DNA of 63,284 nucleotides from RDXT01 sp033765305 (GTDB lineage Bacteria; Bacteroidota; Bacteroidia; J057): assembly GCA_033765305.1 (NCBI GenBank), contig JANRID010000020.1, positions 1-63,284 of the forward strand, in the 5' to 3' direction. Position 1 is the first letter of the stretch, and each line of letters starts with the position of its first letter. Of this stretch, positions 35,300 to 43,748 are shown in pieces. Under the pieces are notes generated by a model. That model worked only from the letters and a program-made list of their open reading frames with translations. It had not been told where the DNA came from and did no database searches. The translations under genes and the position numbers were made by a program.

Positions 35300-36490
35300 T
35301 CAGCGTGCGGAATGCCTGCGGCGCTTCACCTCCTGCGTCAGGAGCGACAGCTCGCGCCCGGTCTGTCCGGCGATGGAGGTATTCTCCTGCGCACGCCGCA
35401 TGAGATAGGGCATGACGGAGCGCACCGGACCGTAGGGCAAGTATTTGGCGGTATTGTAGCCGGCGTGGGCGAGATTAAAGGAGATATGGTCTGACATGCC
35501 GAGCAATTGTGCAAACCATACCCGTTTGTCGCCCGGCTCCAGGCCGGCAGCAGCCATCAGTTCGGTGAGATAGCGGCTGCTGGCCTCGTTGTGGGTGCCC
35601 GCGCATACCGACACCTGGCCGATATGATCGATGCAGAGCTTCAATGCGGCGTCGAAATCGCGGTCCGTGGCCGCTTTGTCCGGCTGAATGGGGTCCGGAT
35701 AGCCCATTTCGCGGGCGCGTTCGGATTCTTTTTCGTGATACGCCCCGCGCACCAGCTTGACGCCCAGCCGGTAGCCTTTGGCCTGGCTTCTGGCGACGAG
35801 GCCGCGCAGGTATTCGAGGCGGTCGTGGCGGTAAAGCTGCGCCGTGGTGAAAATCCAGGCTTCGCCCTGGTTGCAGGTTTCCATCAGCTCTTCGGCCAGG
35901 GCATCGATGGCATCCTGAATCCAGCTTTCCTCGGCGTCGATGAAGAGCGGGGTGCGCTGCGCGACGGCGGTTTCGGCGAGGCGGTGCAGGCGGTGCCGCA
36001 CGCGGTCCCAGGCCTGGGCTGCTTCGGGGCTGAGGGCTTCCCCGCGGCTGACCTGCTCCAGCAGTTCGAAGGAAGCGAGGCCCGTCACCTTGCAGGCGCT
36101 GAACGCCACCGCTTCATGCTTGCCGCCGTGCATCAGGGTGCGGCGGATTTCCTCGAAGGTCGCATCGAAGCCGGCCTCCGTTTTTTCGCCCTCCACCGAG
36201 TAGTCGAGGATGGTCTTCACGCCGAAACGGTCCAGGGTTTCGGTGGTATGCAGGGTATCATCGATCGATTCCCCTCCGCAGAACACTTCAAAGAGGGTCT
36301 TCCGGACGACACCCTCCACCGGCAGGCCGAGCCGGAAGGCGAGGCTCAGCCATTTCGGGCCGTTGGCTGCCAGAAACGGCGAGGCGATCATGCGGTACAT
36401 CCACCAGGTGCGGGCGAGGCGGGCGCCTGACTGGGCCTGGAAAGCCAGTTCGGTATTGTTGAAATCGAGGGTTTGCGCGATGGCAGGCAT
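35300..36490 (-). CDS. Proline dehydrogenase
   Basis: 396 residues from ATG 36490 (MPAIAQTLDFNN). It oxidises L-proline to pyrroline-5-carboxylate with FAD, using a TIM barrel. Family motifs are visible: LGVKLVRGAYHEKES, the following PIQPDKAATDRDFD, SVCAGTHNEAS, and FAQLLGMSDHISF. The partner P5C dehydrogenase is not in the window. Length fits monofunctional Bacteroidota enzymes. It ends about 100 bp from the start of the small exported protein on the same strand. Confidence 0.93.
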   Translation of the reverse strand: MPAIAQTLDFNNTELAFQAQSGARLARTWWMYRMIASPFLAANGPKWLSLAFRLGLPVEGVVRKTLFEVFCGGESIDDTLHTTETLDRFGVKTILDYSVEGEKTEAGFDATFEEIRRTLMHGGKHEAVAFSACKVTGLASFELLEQVSRGEALSPEAAQAWDRVRHRLHRLAETAVAQRTPLFIDAEESWIQDAIDALAEELMETCNQGEAWIFTTAQLYRHDRLEYLRGLVARSQAKGYRLGVKLVRGAYHEKESERAREMGYPDPIQPDKAATDRDFDAALKLCIDHIGQVSVCAGTHNEASSRYLTELMAAAGLEPGDKRVWFAQLLGMSDHISFNLAHAGYNTAKYLPYGPVRSVMPYLMRRAQENTSIAGQTGRELSLLTQEVKRRRHSAR

Positions 36491-36532
36491 ACGGAAGCGG
36501 TCGTCAGGTGGATACAACTCGCGGCAGGGGAA

Positions 36533-37135
36533 TCAGTTCGGCTGGCCGGGCACTTCCCGGTCGTCGGTGGACATCAGCGCCTCCGGGTCAGCCAGCGGCG
36601 GCGGCAGGAAGGTGTACGGGCGGAGCAGGGTATCGAGGTAGAAATACTCGAGGGTCTTGCGTCCCGGCGTATAATCAACGTTCTGCGCAGTCCGCTTGTG
36701 AATGCGGGTTCCGTCGGGCAGGGTGGTATCGGTTCCTACGGGCAGGGAGGCCAGCTCGCGCTCGTGGGTGCGCGCAAGGAAGAGGTGCTGGTAGATGCGC
36801 AGATGCGGCTGTCCGCCGATGTCCTCGTAGGGCGGGATGGGCGTGCCATCCTGCCAGAAAAAGCGGTCGCGGCGCCAGCCCACTTCGAGGCGGGTCGAAG
36901 TTTCGAGGAATCCGCTGTCCGGAATCACCAACTGCTGCACCCCTTCGCGCTCCGGCAGCGGCGGAGCGCCGGGCACATTGTAGCGGATCTTGACCCAGCC
37001 GGCGTAGGTGCGGGGCAGATAGAAATCGCGGTTGGGCTTTTTGCTGTACAGCCAGTAGCCCACGAAGAGCACCGCCGAGGAAATGAATCCTATCAGGATG
37101 ATTTTCTCGATGCGGGTCAGCTTGCGGCGTGCCAT
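36533..37135 (-). CDS. Single-pass membrane protein of unknown function
   Basis: 200 residues. A basic N-terminus (MARRKLTRIEK) and one helix (IILIGFISSAVLFVGYWLY) anchor it. The outside part begins FYLPRTYAGWVKIRYNVPGA and contains QQLVIPDSGFLETST, recalling DUF6843 domains (from memory, uncertain). It has a perfect -7 box, TACTTTTG, 25 bp upstream. It follows mazG on the same strand by 64 bp but has its own promoter. Confidence 0.75.
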   Translation of the reverse strand: MARRKLTRIEKIILIGFISSAVLFVGYWLYSKKPNRDFYLPRTYAGWVKIRYNVPGAPPLPEREGVQQLVIPDSGFLETSTRLEVGWRRDRFFWQDGTPIPPYEDIGGQPHLRIYQHLFLARTHERELASLPVGTDTTLPDGTRIHKRTAQNVDYTPGRKTLEYFYLDTLLRPYTFLPPPLADPEALMSTDDREVPGQPN

Positions 37136-37160
37136 GCGGATCAGATCAGGTATCGGCCTG

Positions 37161-37168
37161 CAAAAGTA
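37161..37168 (-). promoter_or_regulatory. Bacteroidota -7 promoter box for the membrane protein gene
   Basis: Read on the minus strand the sequence is TACTTTTG, an exact TAnnTTTG. The ATG at 37135 lies 25 bp downstream, a normal short leader. Confidence 0.6.
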
Positions 37169-37199
37169 CGCCGCAGCCGTGTTTCCGCCAATAGCTGCC

Positions 37200-37979
37200 T
37201 CACAATCCTGCCTGTTTTGCCTGATCCCAGTACACGTCCATCTCCTCCAGCGTCATGTCGCGCAGCAGGTTTCCTGCTGCGGCGGCCTGCCGCTCCACAA
37301 ACTCGAAGCGGCGCTTGAACTTCAGGTTGGTGCGGGCCAGGGCGTCTTCGGCATTGATGCCTTTGAACCGGCAGTAATTGACCAGCGAGAACAGCAGGTC
37401 GCCCATCTCCGCCTCCTGCTCCTCCGGGGTCTCCGCCTCCTGAAATTCCTGAATTTCCTCCTGCACCTTGGCCCAGACCGCTTCCGGCCCGGGCCAGTCG
37501 AAGCCTACCTGGGACGCTTTCTCCTGCATCCGCTGCGCCTTCACCAGGCCCGGCAGGCTGCCGGGCACCCCATCCAGCACCGAGGCGTTGGGTTTGCCGG
37601 CAGCAGCCTTCTCCTGGGCCTTGATCTGCTCCCAGTTGGCCCTGACGTCGGCTTCATGTTCCGCCTGTACCGTTCCGTAGATGTGCGGATGGCGGCGGAT
37701 GAGCTTCGCATTGATGCCTTCGATGACCTCCCGCAGGGTAAATTGCCCTTCTTCAGCAGCCATGTGCGAATAAAACACGATATGCAGCAGCAGGTCGCCC
37801 AGCTCGCCGCGCATTTCGGCGTAGTCGTTCCGCAAAATCGCCTCCGTCAGCTCGTAGCTTTCCTCGATGGTCAGGTGGCGGATGCTCTCCTTGGTCTGCA
37901 CGCGGTCCCAGGGGCATTTTTCCCGCAATTCCGCCATGATCTCGGTCAGGCGCTGAAAGGCTGCTAAGGTCTCGTTCAT
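37200..37979 (-). CDS. mazG: Nucleoside triphosphate pyrophosphohydrolase MazG
   Basis: 259 residues with two MazG domains in tandem, as in E. coli MazG. The first has CPWDRVQTKESI, EESYELTEA (E39, E40, E43) and ELGDLLLHIVFY (E59, D62). The second has VGFDWPGPEAVWAKVQEE, EEIQEFQEA and EMGDLLFSLVNY. It hydrolyses noncanonical or excess NTPs to NMP and pyrophosphate. The promoter box lies almost at the start codon (see separate entry). Confidence 0.95.
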   Translation of the reverse strand: MNETLAAFQRLTEIMAELREKCPWDRVQTKESIRHLTIEESYELTEAILRNDYAEMRGELGDLLLHIVFYSHMAAEEGQFTLREVIEGINAKLIRRHPHIYGTVQAEHEADVRANWEQIKAQEKAAAGKPNASVLDGVPGSLPGLVKAQRMQEKASQVGFDWPGPEAVWAKVQEEIQEFQEAETPEEQEAEMGDLLFSLVNYCRFKGINAEDALARTNLKFKRRFEFVERQAAAAGNLLRDMTLEEMDVYWDQAKQAGL

Positions 37980-37983
37980 GCTG

Positions 37984-37991
37984 CAAACTTA
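37984..37991 (-). promoter_or_regulatory. Bacteroidota -7 promoter box at the mazG start
   Basis: Minus-strand TAAGTTTG, an exact TAnnTTTG, ends five bases before the mazG ATG. With initiation about four to five bases after the G, the mRNA would be leaderless or nearly so. Confidence 0.5.
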
Positions 37992-38108
37992 GGGTGCCCC
38001 GGCGGCAATTCCCAAACGCTGCGCCGCCGCCTGCGGGCAGGGGGCATGCGGTTCTGCAAATTAACACATCCTTAACCTCCGGCACCGTGCTTGCCCTGCC
38101 GTCTGTCC

Positions 38109-38116
38109 TATCTTTG
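38109..38116 (+). promoter_or_regulatory. Bacteroidota -7 promoter box for the first T9SS hydrolase
   Basis: TATCTTTG matches TAnnTTTG exactly. It lies 36 bp before the ATG at 38153. A TTG at 38091-38093 could be the -33 element, though the spacing is short. Confidence 0.65.
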
Positions 38117-38152
38117 AAGTGCCAACGATCCGCAGCTTCTGTGCTTTCCCGT

Positions 38153-39520
38153 ATGAACGTTCTCTCCTGCATCAGCCTGACCCTGGCCCTGCTGGCCGGT
38201 GCCTTGCCCCTGTCCGCGCAAAACGGCTGCAATGGCCTCCGGTACCGGTTTCCGGTTTTCAACTCGGTAACCGTCACCTCCAATATTCAGTACGGGACCG
38301 GGCGGCGTAACTGGAAACTGGAATCCGGCTGCAGCAGCGCCACACAGGGAGCCCTTCCGCCGTACACTGCCATGCTGCCGCTGCGGGCAGATCTGTACCG
38401 CCCTGCCGGCGATGCGCTTACCTCGCGCCCGCTGATCATTTTCATCCACGGGGGATATTTCGCCACCGGCGACAAAACCGACGCCGACGCCGTCTACTAC
38501 TGCCAGCAGTTTGCCCGGCGCGGCTATGTGGCGGCAAGCATCAGCTACCGCCTCAGCCTCTGCGGCGGCAACGAGGCCGCACTGGCCGGCCAGCTCAACA
38601 GCGGCGACTACGAATCGGTGCGGGCCGCCTTCCGGGCTTTGCAGGATGCCAAAGCTGCAATCCGGTTTTTCAGGGCAAATGGCCAGACCTGGGGCATCGA
38701 CACCAGCCTGATCTTTGTGGCAGGCATCAGCGCCGGCGGCATCACCGCACTCGGCGCAGCTGCCATCCGGACCTACGACGAACGCTATGAATATGCCTGC
38801 GCCTTTCCGACCCTGGGGCTGTACGGGGGCAACCTGCTCTATCCGGACCTGGGGCCGGTGGAGGGAGAAGGCGGCAATCCGGGGTACAGCTCAAAGGTAA
38901 AAGCCGCCGCATCCCTTGCCGGGGGCATGCTCGAACTCGACGGCCTCGATGCCGGCATCGACCCGCCGCTCATGCTGATTCACGGCAGCGCCGACGATGT
39001 GATTCCGCCTGGCGCAGGCTGCGCATTTCAGGGTTTTCTCAGCCAGGGCCTCCTGGCCCAGTGTGTGGAACTCTATGGCAGTCAGCGCATTCACACCTAC
39101 GCCGATTCGATTGGGCTCGAAAATGAATTTCTGAGCTTCCCCGGCGGCGGCCATGTAGCCACCGCGGCCCAGCATGATACAGCGATCAGCCGCTTCTCGC
39201 AGTTTTTTTATGCGTGCATCTGCACAGCGGCGGCTCCGCAGACCGGCGGCCTGCTGCCCGCCCCCGCTGTGCCTGCCGTCGCGCTGCCCCGCATCTGCCC
39301 CAATCCGGCAGATGCCGCTGCCTATGTGGAGCTTCCGGAAGATCTCCCGCTTCCGGCGGTGCTGACCCTGTACGGAACAGACGGGCGGCGCTGCTGGGAA
39401 TACCGGATCACCGCGCCGGGACCCTCCGCAGCCCTGCCCGGAGGCCTGACTCCGGGATTGTATCATGCGGAATTGCGCGCCGGAGACTTCCGGTGGCGCA
39501 GTGCATGGATCCGGAGGTGA
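38153..39520 (+). CDS. T9SS-secreted alpha/beta hydrolase (carboxylesterase-like)
   Basis: 455 residues. Signal peptide 1-22, then an alpha/beta-hydrolase domain: RPLIIFIHGGYFATGDKTDAD (HGG oxyanion loop), RRGYVAASISYRLSLCGG, nucleophile motif GISAGG, LMLIHGSADDVIPPGAGC (acid) and FPGGGHVATA (His). It should hydrolyse an ester, substrate unknown. The C-terminus (PRICPNPADAAAYVELPED to HAELRAGDFRWRSAWIRR) is a type IX sorting domain, so the enzyme is surface-bound or released. A close paralogue follows at 39704. Confidence 0.9.
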   Translation: MNVLSCISLTLALLAGALPLSAQNGCNGLRYRFPVFNSVTVTSNIQYGTGRRNWKLESGCSSATQGALPPYTAMLPLRADLYRPAGDALTSRPLIIFIHGGYFATGDKTDADAVYYCQQFARRGYVAASISYRLSLCGGNEAALAGQLNSGDYESVRAAFRALQDAKAAIRFFRANGQTWGIDTSLIFVAGISAGGITALGAAAIRTYDERYEYACAFPTLGLYGGNLLYPDLGPVEGEGGNPGYSSKVKAAASLAGGMLELDGLDAGIDPPLMLIHGSADDVIPPGAGCAFQGFLSQGLLAQCVELYGSQRIHTYADSIGLENEFLSFPGGGHVATAAQHDTAISRFSQFFYACICTAAAPQTGGLLPAPAVPAVALPRICPNPADAAAYVELPEDLPLPAVLTLYGTDGRRCWEYRITAPGPSAALPGGLTPGLYHAELRAGDFRWRSAWIRR

Positions 39521-39662
39521 ACCAGGACTATGGGCCGGCCCAAAGCCCTATGTATTTCATTATCAAAAAATTACTGGTATCCGATTCTTAACGGCAGCGG
39601 AAGGCATTCAGCTAACCCGGTGAATATGAACGGAAACACTTGCAGTAGTTCACAGAATAAAA

Positions 39663-39670
39663 TATCTTTG
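39663..39670 (+). promoter_or_regulatory. Bacteroidota promoter for the second T9SS hydrolase
   Basis: TATCTTTG at 39663-39670 matches the -7 consensus; TTG at 39640-39642 is suitably placed as the -33 element (20-bp gap). The ATG follows 33 bp later. The same box precedes the paralogue at 38109, so both are independently transcribed. Confidence 0.7.
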
Positions 39671-39703
39671 CATATCCGTTCAAACTATCCCCTCGCTTCT
39701 CTC

Positions 39704-41761
39704 ATGCTCCGCAACCTCCTGATGCTGACAGCCGCCTGCCTGGCGGTGCCGCAGCTTTCCGCGCAGCCCGGCTGCGACGGCAGCCGCTACCGCCTGCCGG
39801 TATTCCCGTCCATAACCGTCACCTCCGATGTGCAGTACGGCACCGGCCGCCACGACTGGCGGGCCGAGCTGCTGTGCAGCGGCGCTACCCAGGGCGCGCT
39901 GCCGCCCTATACTGCCATGCTGCCGCTGAAGGCCGACCTCTACGAACCAGCCGGCGATACCCTGGCTGCCCGCCCGCTGGTGATCTACGTGCATGGCGGT
40001 GCCTTCGGCGTCGGGGACAAGGCGGATGCGGAAGCGGTGTTCTTTTGCGGGCAAATGGCGCTCCGGGGCTATGTGGCCGCCAGCATCAACTACCGCCTCA
40101 GCCTCTGCGGCGACAATGTCCTCGTGCTGGCCGGGCAGATCAACAGCGGCGACCACGAGCTGATCCGCGCGGCCTACCGCGCCATGCAGGATGCGAAGGC
40201 TGCGGTCCGCTATTTCCGCGCCAATGCCCAGGCCTGGCGCATCGATACCTCGCAGATCTATCTGGCTGGCTACAGCGCAGGCGCTATCACCGCCCTGGCT
40301 GCCGGCGTCATCCAGGAGCCGGGCGAAAAATACGCCCTCGCCAATGCCCTGCCCTCCCTGGGCAGCCTCAACGGCCAGCTGCTCTACCCGGATCTGGGCC
40401 CCATCGAAGGCGAAGGCGGCAATCCGGGCTTCAGCTCGAAGGTCCGGGCGGTGTTTGCAGCCGCAGGCGCCCTGCTCGACCTCGGCGCGCTGGACCCCGG
40501 CACCGATCCGCCCATTTCGATGATCCACGGCCTGCAGGACGAAATTGTGCCCGCAGGCGCCGCCTGCGCCTTTCCGGAGTATATGGCATTGGGGCTGATC
40601 ACCAACTGCGTGCCGGTCAAGGGCAGCGCACGTATCCACGCCTACAGCGATTCGGTCGGATACTGCCATGAGTTTCTGGCTCTTCCGGCCGCCGGCCATG
40701 CGCTTTCGCCGGCCGAAGCAGATACTGCGGTGCAGCGGGCTGCGCGCCTCTTTTACCGCCACCACTGCGAAACGCCGGTCCTGACCGCTGCACAGACCGC
40801 TTACCAGCGCTGCGCAGGCGCGCCTGTGCAGCTGGCAGTGAGCACTGCCGGCGGCGGCAGCCCGCTGAGCTACCAGTGGTTCCGGGACGGCCAGCCGCTC
40901 CCGCAGTCCGGCAGCCCGGTCTATCAGATCCCGGCGGTAAGCCCGGCCGACTTCGGCAGCTACCAGTGCCGCGTGGCCGGCCCCGGCTGTGTGACGGCCG
41001 TCTCGCCGCTGATGACGCTGAGCGAAGCCGATACGCTGCCCCTCGTCCTCGAATATGAGCTGCCTGGCAGCGCCTGCCTGGAGCCGCCGGTCCTGCTCAG
41101 CGGCCCCGTGATGCCCGGCCTCCAGTATGCCTGGCTCCGGAACGGCTCCGCAATTCCCCAGGCTGAGGGCCCTTCGTATCTGGCCGGCCTGGACGGCGCC
41201 TACGCCCTCCAGGTGACCGACAGCAACGGCTGTGTCAGCCGTACCGCAGCGCTGGCCGTCCGCAGTGTGCCCGATGCCGCAGCGGCCTTTACCTATGCGT
41301 TCGACGGCGATACGCTGCGCCTGACCAACCTTTCCCAGCACGGCCTCAGCTACTGGTGGGAATTCGGCGACGGCGCCACCTCTGCCCTGCCCCAGCCCCA
41401 GCATGTGTATGCCGCCTCCGGCACTTACACCCTGCGGCTGACCGTAGCCGACAGCTGCGGAGGAGCTTCGGAAGTCTCGGAAACGGTCGCCTTCACGCTC
41501 ACCGGCCTGGACGCCGGGGCCCGCCCGCTGCGCCTCTACCCCAACCCGGCCGCAGGCACAGCCTATGTGGAGCTGCCTGACAATCTGACATTTCCAGCGG
41601 AACTCCTGCTGTACGGGGCTGATGGCCGGCGCTGCTGGGCCTATCGGATTATCCAGGGGCAAGCCTCCGTGGCGCTGCCCGGCGGGCTGCCTGCGGGGCT
41701 CTACCAGGCCGAAGTGCGGGCCGGCGCGCAGCGCTGGCGCAGCGCCTGGCTGAAGCGCTGA
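39704..41761 (+). CDS. T9SS-secreted alpha/beta hydrolase with Ig-like and PKD domains
   Basis: 685 residues. The first ~360 residues closely match the preceding gene: RPLVIYVHGGAFGVGDKADAE, YVAASINYRLSLCG, nucleophile motif GYSAGA, and SMIHGLQDEIVPAGAAC. After the catalytic domain come an Ig-like domain (LSYQWFRDGQPLPQSGSPVY, GSYQCRVAGPGC), a second Ig-like segment, and a PKD domain (YWWEFGDGATSALPQPQHVY). The end, LRLYPNPAAGTAYVELPDN to RWRSAWLKR, is a type IX sorting domain. The tandem arrangement indicates gene duplication with later gain or loss of the inserted domains. Its stop directly abuts the stop of the convergent phosphodiesterase. Confidence 0.92.
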   Translation: MLRNLLMLTAACLAVPQLSAQPGCDGSRYRLPVFPSITVTSDVQYGTGRHDWRAELLCSGATQGALPPYTAMLPLKADLYEPAGDTLAARPLVIYVHGGAFGVGDKADAEAVFFCGQMALRGYVAASINYRLSLCGDNVLVLAGQINSGDHELIRAAYRAMQDAKAAVRYFRANAQAWRIDTSQIYLAGYSAGAITALAAGVIQEPGEKYALANALPSLGSLNGQLLYPDLGPIEGEGGNPGFSSKVRAVFAAAGALLDLGALDPGTDPPISMIHGLQDEIVPAGAACAFPEYMALGLITNCVPVKGSARIHAYSDSVGYCHEFLALPAAGHALSPAEADTAVQRAARLFYRHHCETPVLTAAQTAYQRCAGAPVQLAVSTAGGGSPLSYQWFRDGQPLPQSGSPVYQIPAVSPADFGSYQCRVAGPGCVTAVSPLMTLSEADTLPLVLEYELPGSACLEPPVLLSGPVMPGLQYAWLRNGSAIPQAEGPSYLAGLDGAYALQVTDSNGCVSRTAALAVRSVPDAAAAFTYAFDGDTLRLTNLSQHGLSYWWEFGDGATSALPQPQHVYAASGTYTLRLTVADSCGGASEVSETVAFTLTGLDAGARPLRLYPNPAAGTAYVELPDNLTFPAELLLYGADGRRCWAYRIIQGQASVALPGGLPAGLYQAEVRAGAQRWRSAWLKR

Positions 41762-42232
41762 TCAGCGCGCGGCCGGGGGCACCAGCTCCACCAGACGCCA
41801 GGACAGCAGACCGTCCCGGATCTGTGCGTCCATCATGGTGACCGGCAGTGAAAAGCGGCGCGGGCCTGCGCTGCCGGGATTGAGGTAGTGGACGCCGCCG
41901 CGCAGTTCTGCGCGGGGCTGGTGGCTGTGGCCGTACACGACGGCATGTATGCCTGCCGCAGCCGGGTCAAGGTCCAGGTCGGCCAGGTCGTGGACGAGAT
42001 AGAACAGCAGGCCGCCCAGCTCCACCAGGGCGGTGGCGGGCAGCTCCGATGCCCAGGCGCCGCGGTCCACATTCCCCCGCACGGCTGTCAGGGGCGCGCA
42101 GGCGCGGATGGCCTCCAGCACGTCCGGCGTGCCGGTATCGCCAGCATGCAGGATGTGGTCTGCGCCCGTCAGCAGGGGGAGCACTTCGGGCCGCAGCAGC
42201 CCGTGGGTGTCGGAGAGGATGGCGATGCGCAT
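41762..42232 (-). CDS. YfcE/MJ0936-type metallophosphodiesterase
   Basis: 156 residues from ATG 42232 (MRIAILSDTHG). Metal motifs: SDTHG (7-11), HAGDTG (29-34), RGNVD (52-56) and YGHSHQPR (~100-107), then LNPGS. This is the small class of metal-dependent phosphodiesterases with unknown in vivo substrate. The stop codon is directly adjacent to the stop of the convergent hydrolase with no gap. Confidence 0.9.
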   Translation of the reverse strand: MRIAILSDTHGLLRPEVLPLLTGADHILHAGDTGTPDVLEAIRACAPLTAVRGNVDRGAWASELPATALVELGGLLFYLVHDLADLDLDPAAAGIHAVVYGHSHQPRAELRGGVHYLNPGSAGPRRFSLPVTMMDAQIRDGLLSWRLVELVPPAAR

Positions 42233-42605
42233 GGGAGATACAGGGCGCAAGATCGGATTTTCTGCGAAGGGCCGGATGATGCGGCAGCATTTCCGGCGGA
42301 AATCGAAGCGGCACAGCCTGATGCTGCATACGACGGATACGGGCTGGGGCGTTCGACCCGGGTGCCGGATCTCCGGTAATACGGGGCCTGTCCTGACGGG
42401 CCTTTTGGCCCGAAAGGATGCTTGCCGCACTCGCTTCCAGATCCTGATCATGGCTGGCTCCCTGGCAGCCTGTTCGTATGCTGCCTTCCTGACTGACATT
42501 GGGCCTGCGTGCTCCGGTATAGCATGATCGGCATGCACAACGCGCCATCTCCACCCGAAGTGAAGCTGTTTTTCGACAAGCCTGCGCGCTGCCGCGCAGC
42601 CTTCC
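42233..42605. other. Gene-free spacer
   Basis: No supported gene. It contains one short hairpin CGGGCC-TTTT-GGCCCG near 42399 without a T tract. A short plus-strand frame (MAGSLAACSYAAF...) resembles a lipoprotein signal but ends after 25 codons and has no body. It may hold the promoter of the phosphodiesterase gene and the terminator of the efflux operon, but no clear motif was seen. Confidence 0.5.
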
Positions 42606-43748
42606 CTACTGCTCCGATGGCCAGCGCGCCGCCACCAGCGCCTGGCCCTGCACCACGATCCGGTCGCCGGGCTGCAGTGCGCCGGGCATCGCAGGCCAGA
42701 TCCAGCCGCCGGCTTCGGTGCTGCGGCTCAGGTCCACCTTGCGGAAGCGGCCGGCAGCATCTGCTGCAAAGCAGAAGGTTTCGCCTTCCGCTTCGTAGCG
42801 GGCGGCAGCCGGCACCGCCAGCGCGGGCGCCGATTCAGCCAGGATGACCGCATCGATGAAGGCGCCGGGGTACAGACCGACTTCGTGGTCATCCAGATGG
42901 GCATGCACGCCCAGGGCACGCGTCTGCGGATCGACGAGCTGGCCCAGCTTCTTGATGTAGCCCGGATAGGTCCGGCCGCCGACCGTAGCCTCGATTTTCT
43001 GGCCTTCGCGCACGCGCCCGAGGTCTTTCTCGAAGACCTGCAGCTCCACATGCAGGTGCCCTTTGTCCACCATCTCGCAGATCGCCTCCTGCGGCGCGAC
43101 GTATTTGCCCAGATTGACCGGCACCTCCGTCACATAGCCGCTGAAGGGCGCGCGGATCTCCCAGGTGCTTTTCAGGGTTTCCGGCTGCAGGCCGGACACC
43201 TCGACACCCAGCAGCCGCAGCTCCCGCGCCAGCCCGGCAAGGCGTGCCTCCTGCGCGCCCAGATCCGCCTGGGTCTGCTCGAAGGTTCTGGCGATGCCGG
43301 CATCCGAGGCCTTCAGCGTCTGCTGCCGCTCGAATTCCTTGCGCAGAAATTCCGTCGCGCTGCGGGTTTCCAGGTACTGCTGCTGCAGGCGGATAAAATC
43401 CGGATGCTCCAGCACCGCGACCAGGGCGCCTTTCGCCACATAATCGCCCGGAATCGGCCGGATCTCCCGGACCATGCCGCCCACGTAGCTGCTCAGGGTA
43501 GCCAGGCTCTGGGGCGGCGCGTCCACCACCCCGTTGCAGAGAATGCGGCCCGGCGCATTGCGCATCGCGGCAGGCTCCAGCGAAAGCTGCCCCAGCAGAT
43601 CCGGTGCTATCAGCTCCGCCGCAGGCGCAGCGGCTTCGGTTTCCTGGGATGACGCGGCGGCATCCGAAGCAGACTGGCAGCCGGCAAGCCCGGCAGCGAG
43701 CCCGGCGGCCAGCGCCGGACCGTAGAGATATTTCAGGACCGTATTCAT
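42606..43748 (-). CDS. RND efflux periplasmic adaptor (CzcB/CusB type) lipoprotein
   Basis: 380 residues. The signal LAAGLAAGLAGC lipidates Cys24. The membrane-fusion layout is visible: barrel-sandwich half AGMVREIRPIPGDYVAKGALV-like, a coiled-coil hairpin (EFLRKEFERQQTLKASDAGI to LAGLARELRLLG), the second half SGYVTEVPVNLGKYV, and a beta-barrel (VFEKDLGRVREGQKIEATVG). It links the inner-membrane pump to the outer-membrane channel. Its start overlaps the stop of the pump gene by four bases. Here the channel is fused to the pump, so this two-gene operon makes a whole tripartite system. Confidence 0.92.
   Translation of the reverse strand: MNTVLKYLYGPALAAGLAAGLAGCQSASDAAASSQETEAAAPAAELIAPDLLGQLSLEPAAMRNAPGRILCNGVVDAPPQSLATLSSYVGGMVREIRPIPGDYVAKGALVAVLEHPDFIRLQQQYLETRSATEFLRKEFERQQTLKASDAGIARTFEQTQADLGAQEARLAGLARELRLLGVEVSGLQPETLKSTWEIRAPFSGYVTEVPVNLGKYVAPQEAICEMVDKGHLHVELQVFEKDLGRVREGQKIEATVGGRTYPGYIKKLGQLVDPQTRALGVHAHLDDHEVGLYPGAFIDAVILAESAPALAVPAAARYEAEGETFCFAADAAGRFRKVDLSRSTEAGGWIWPAMPGALQPGDRIVVQGQALVAARWPSEQ

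Noticed and set aside
42449..42530. Short lipoprotein-like frame MAGSLAACSYAAF
   Set aside because: It ends after 25 codons with no following domain and no promoter box.
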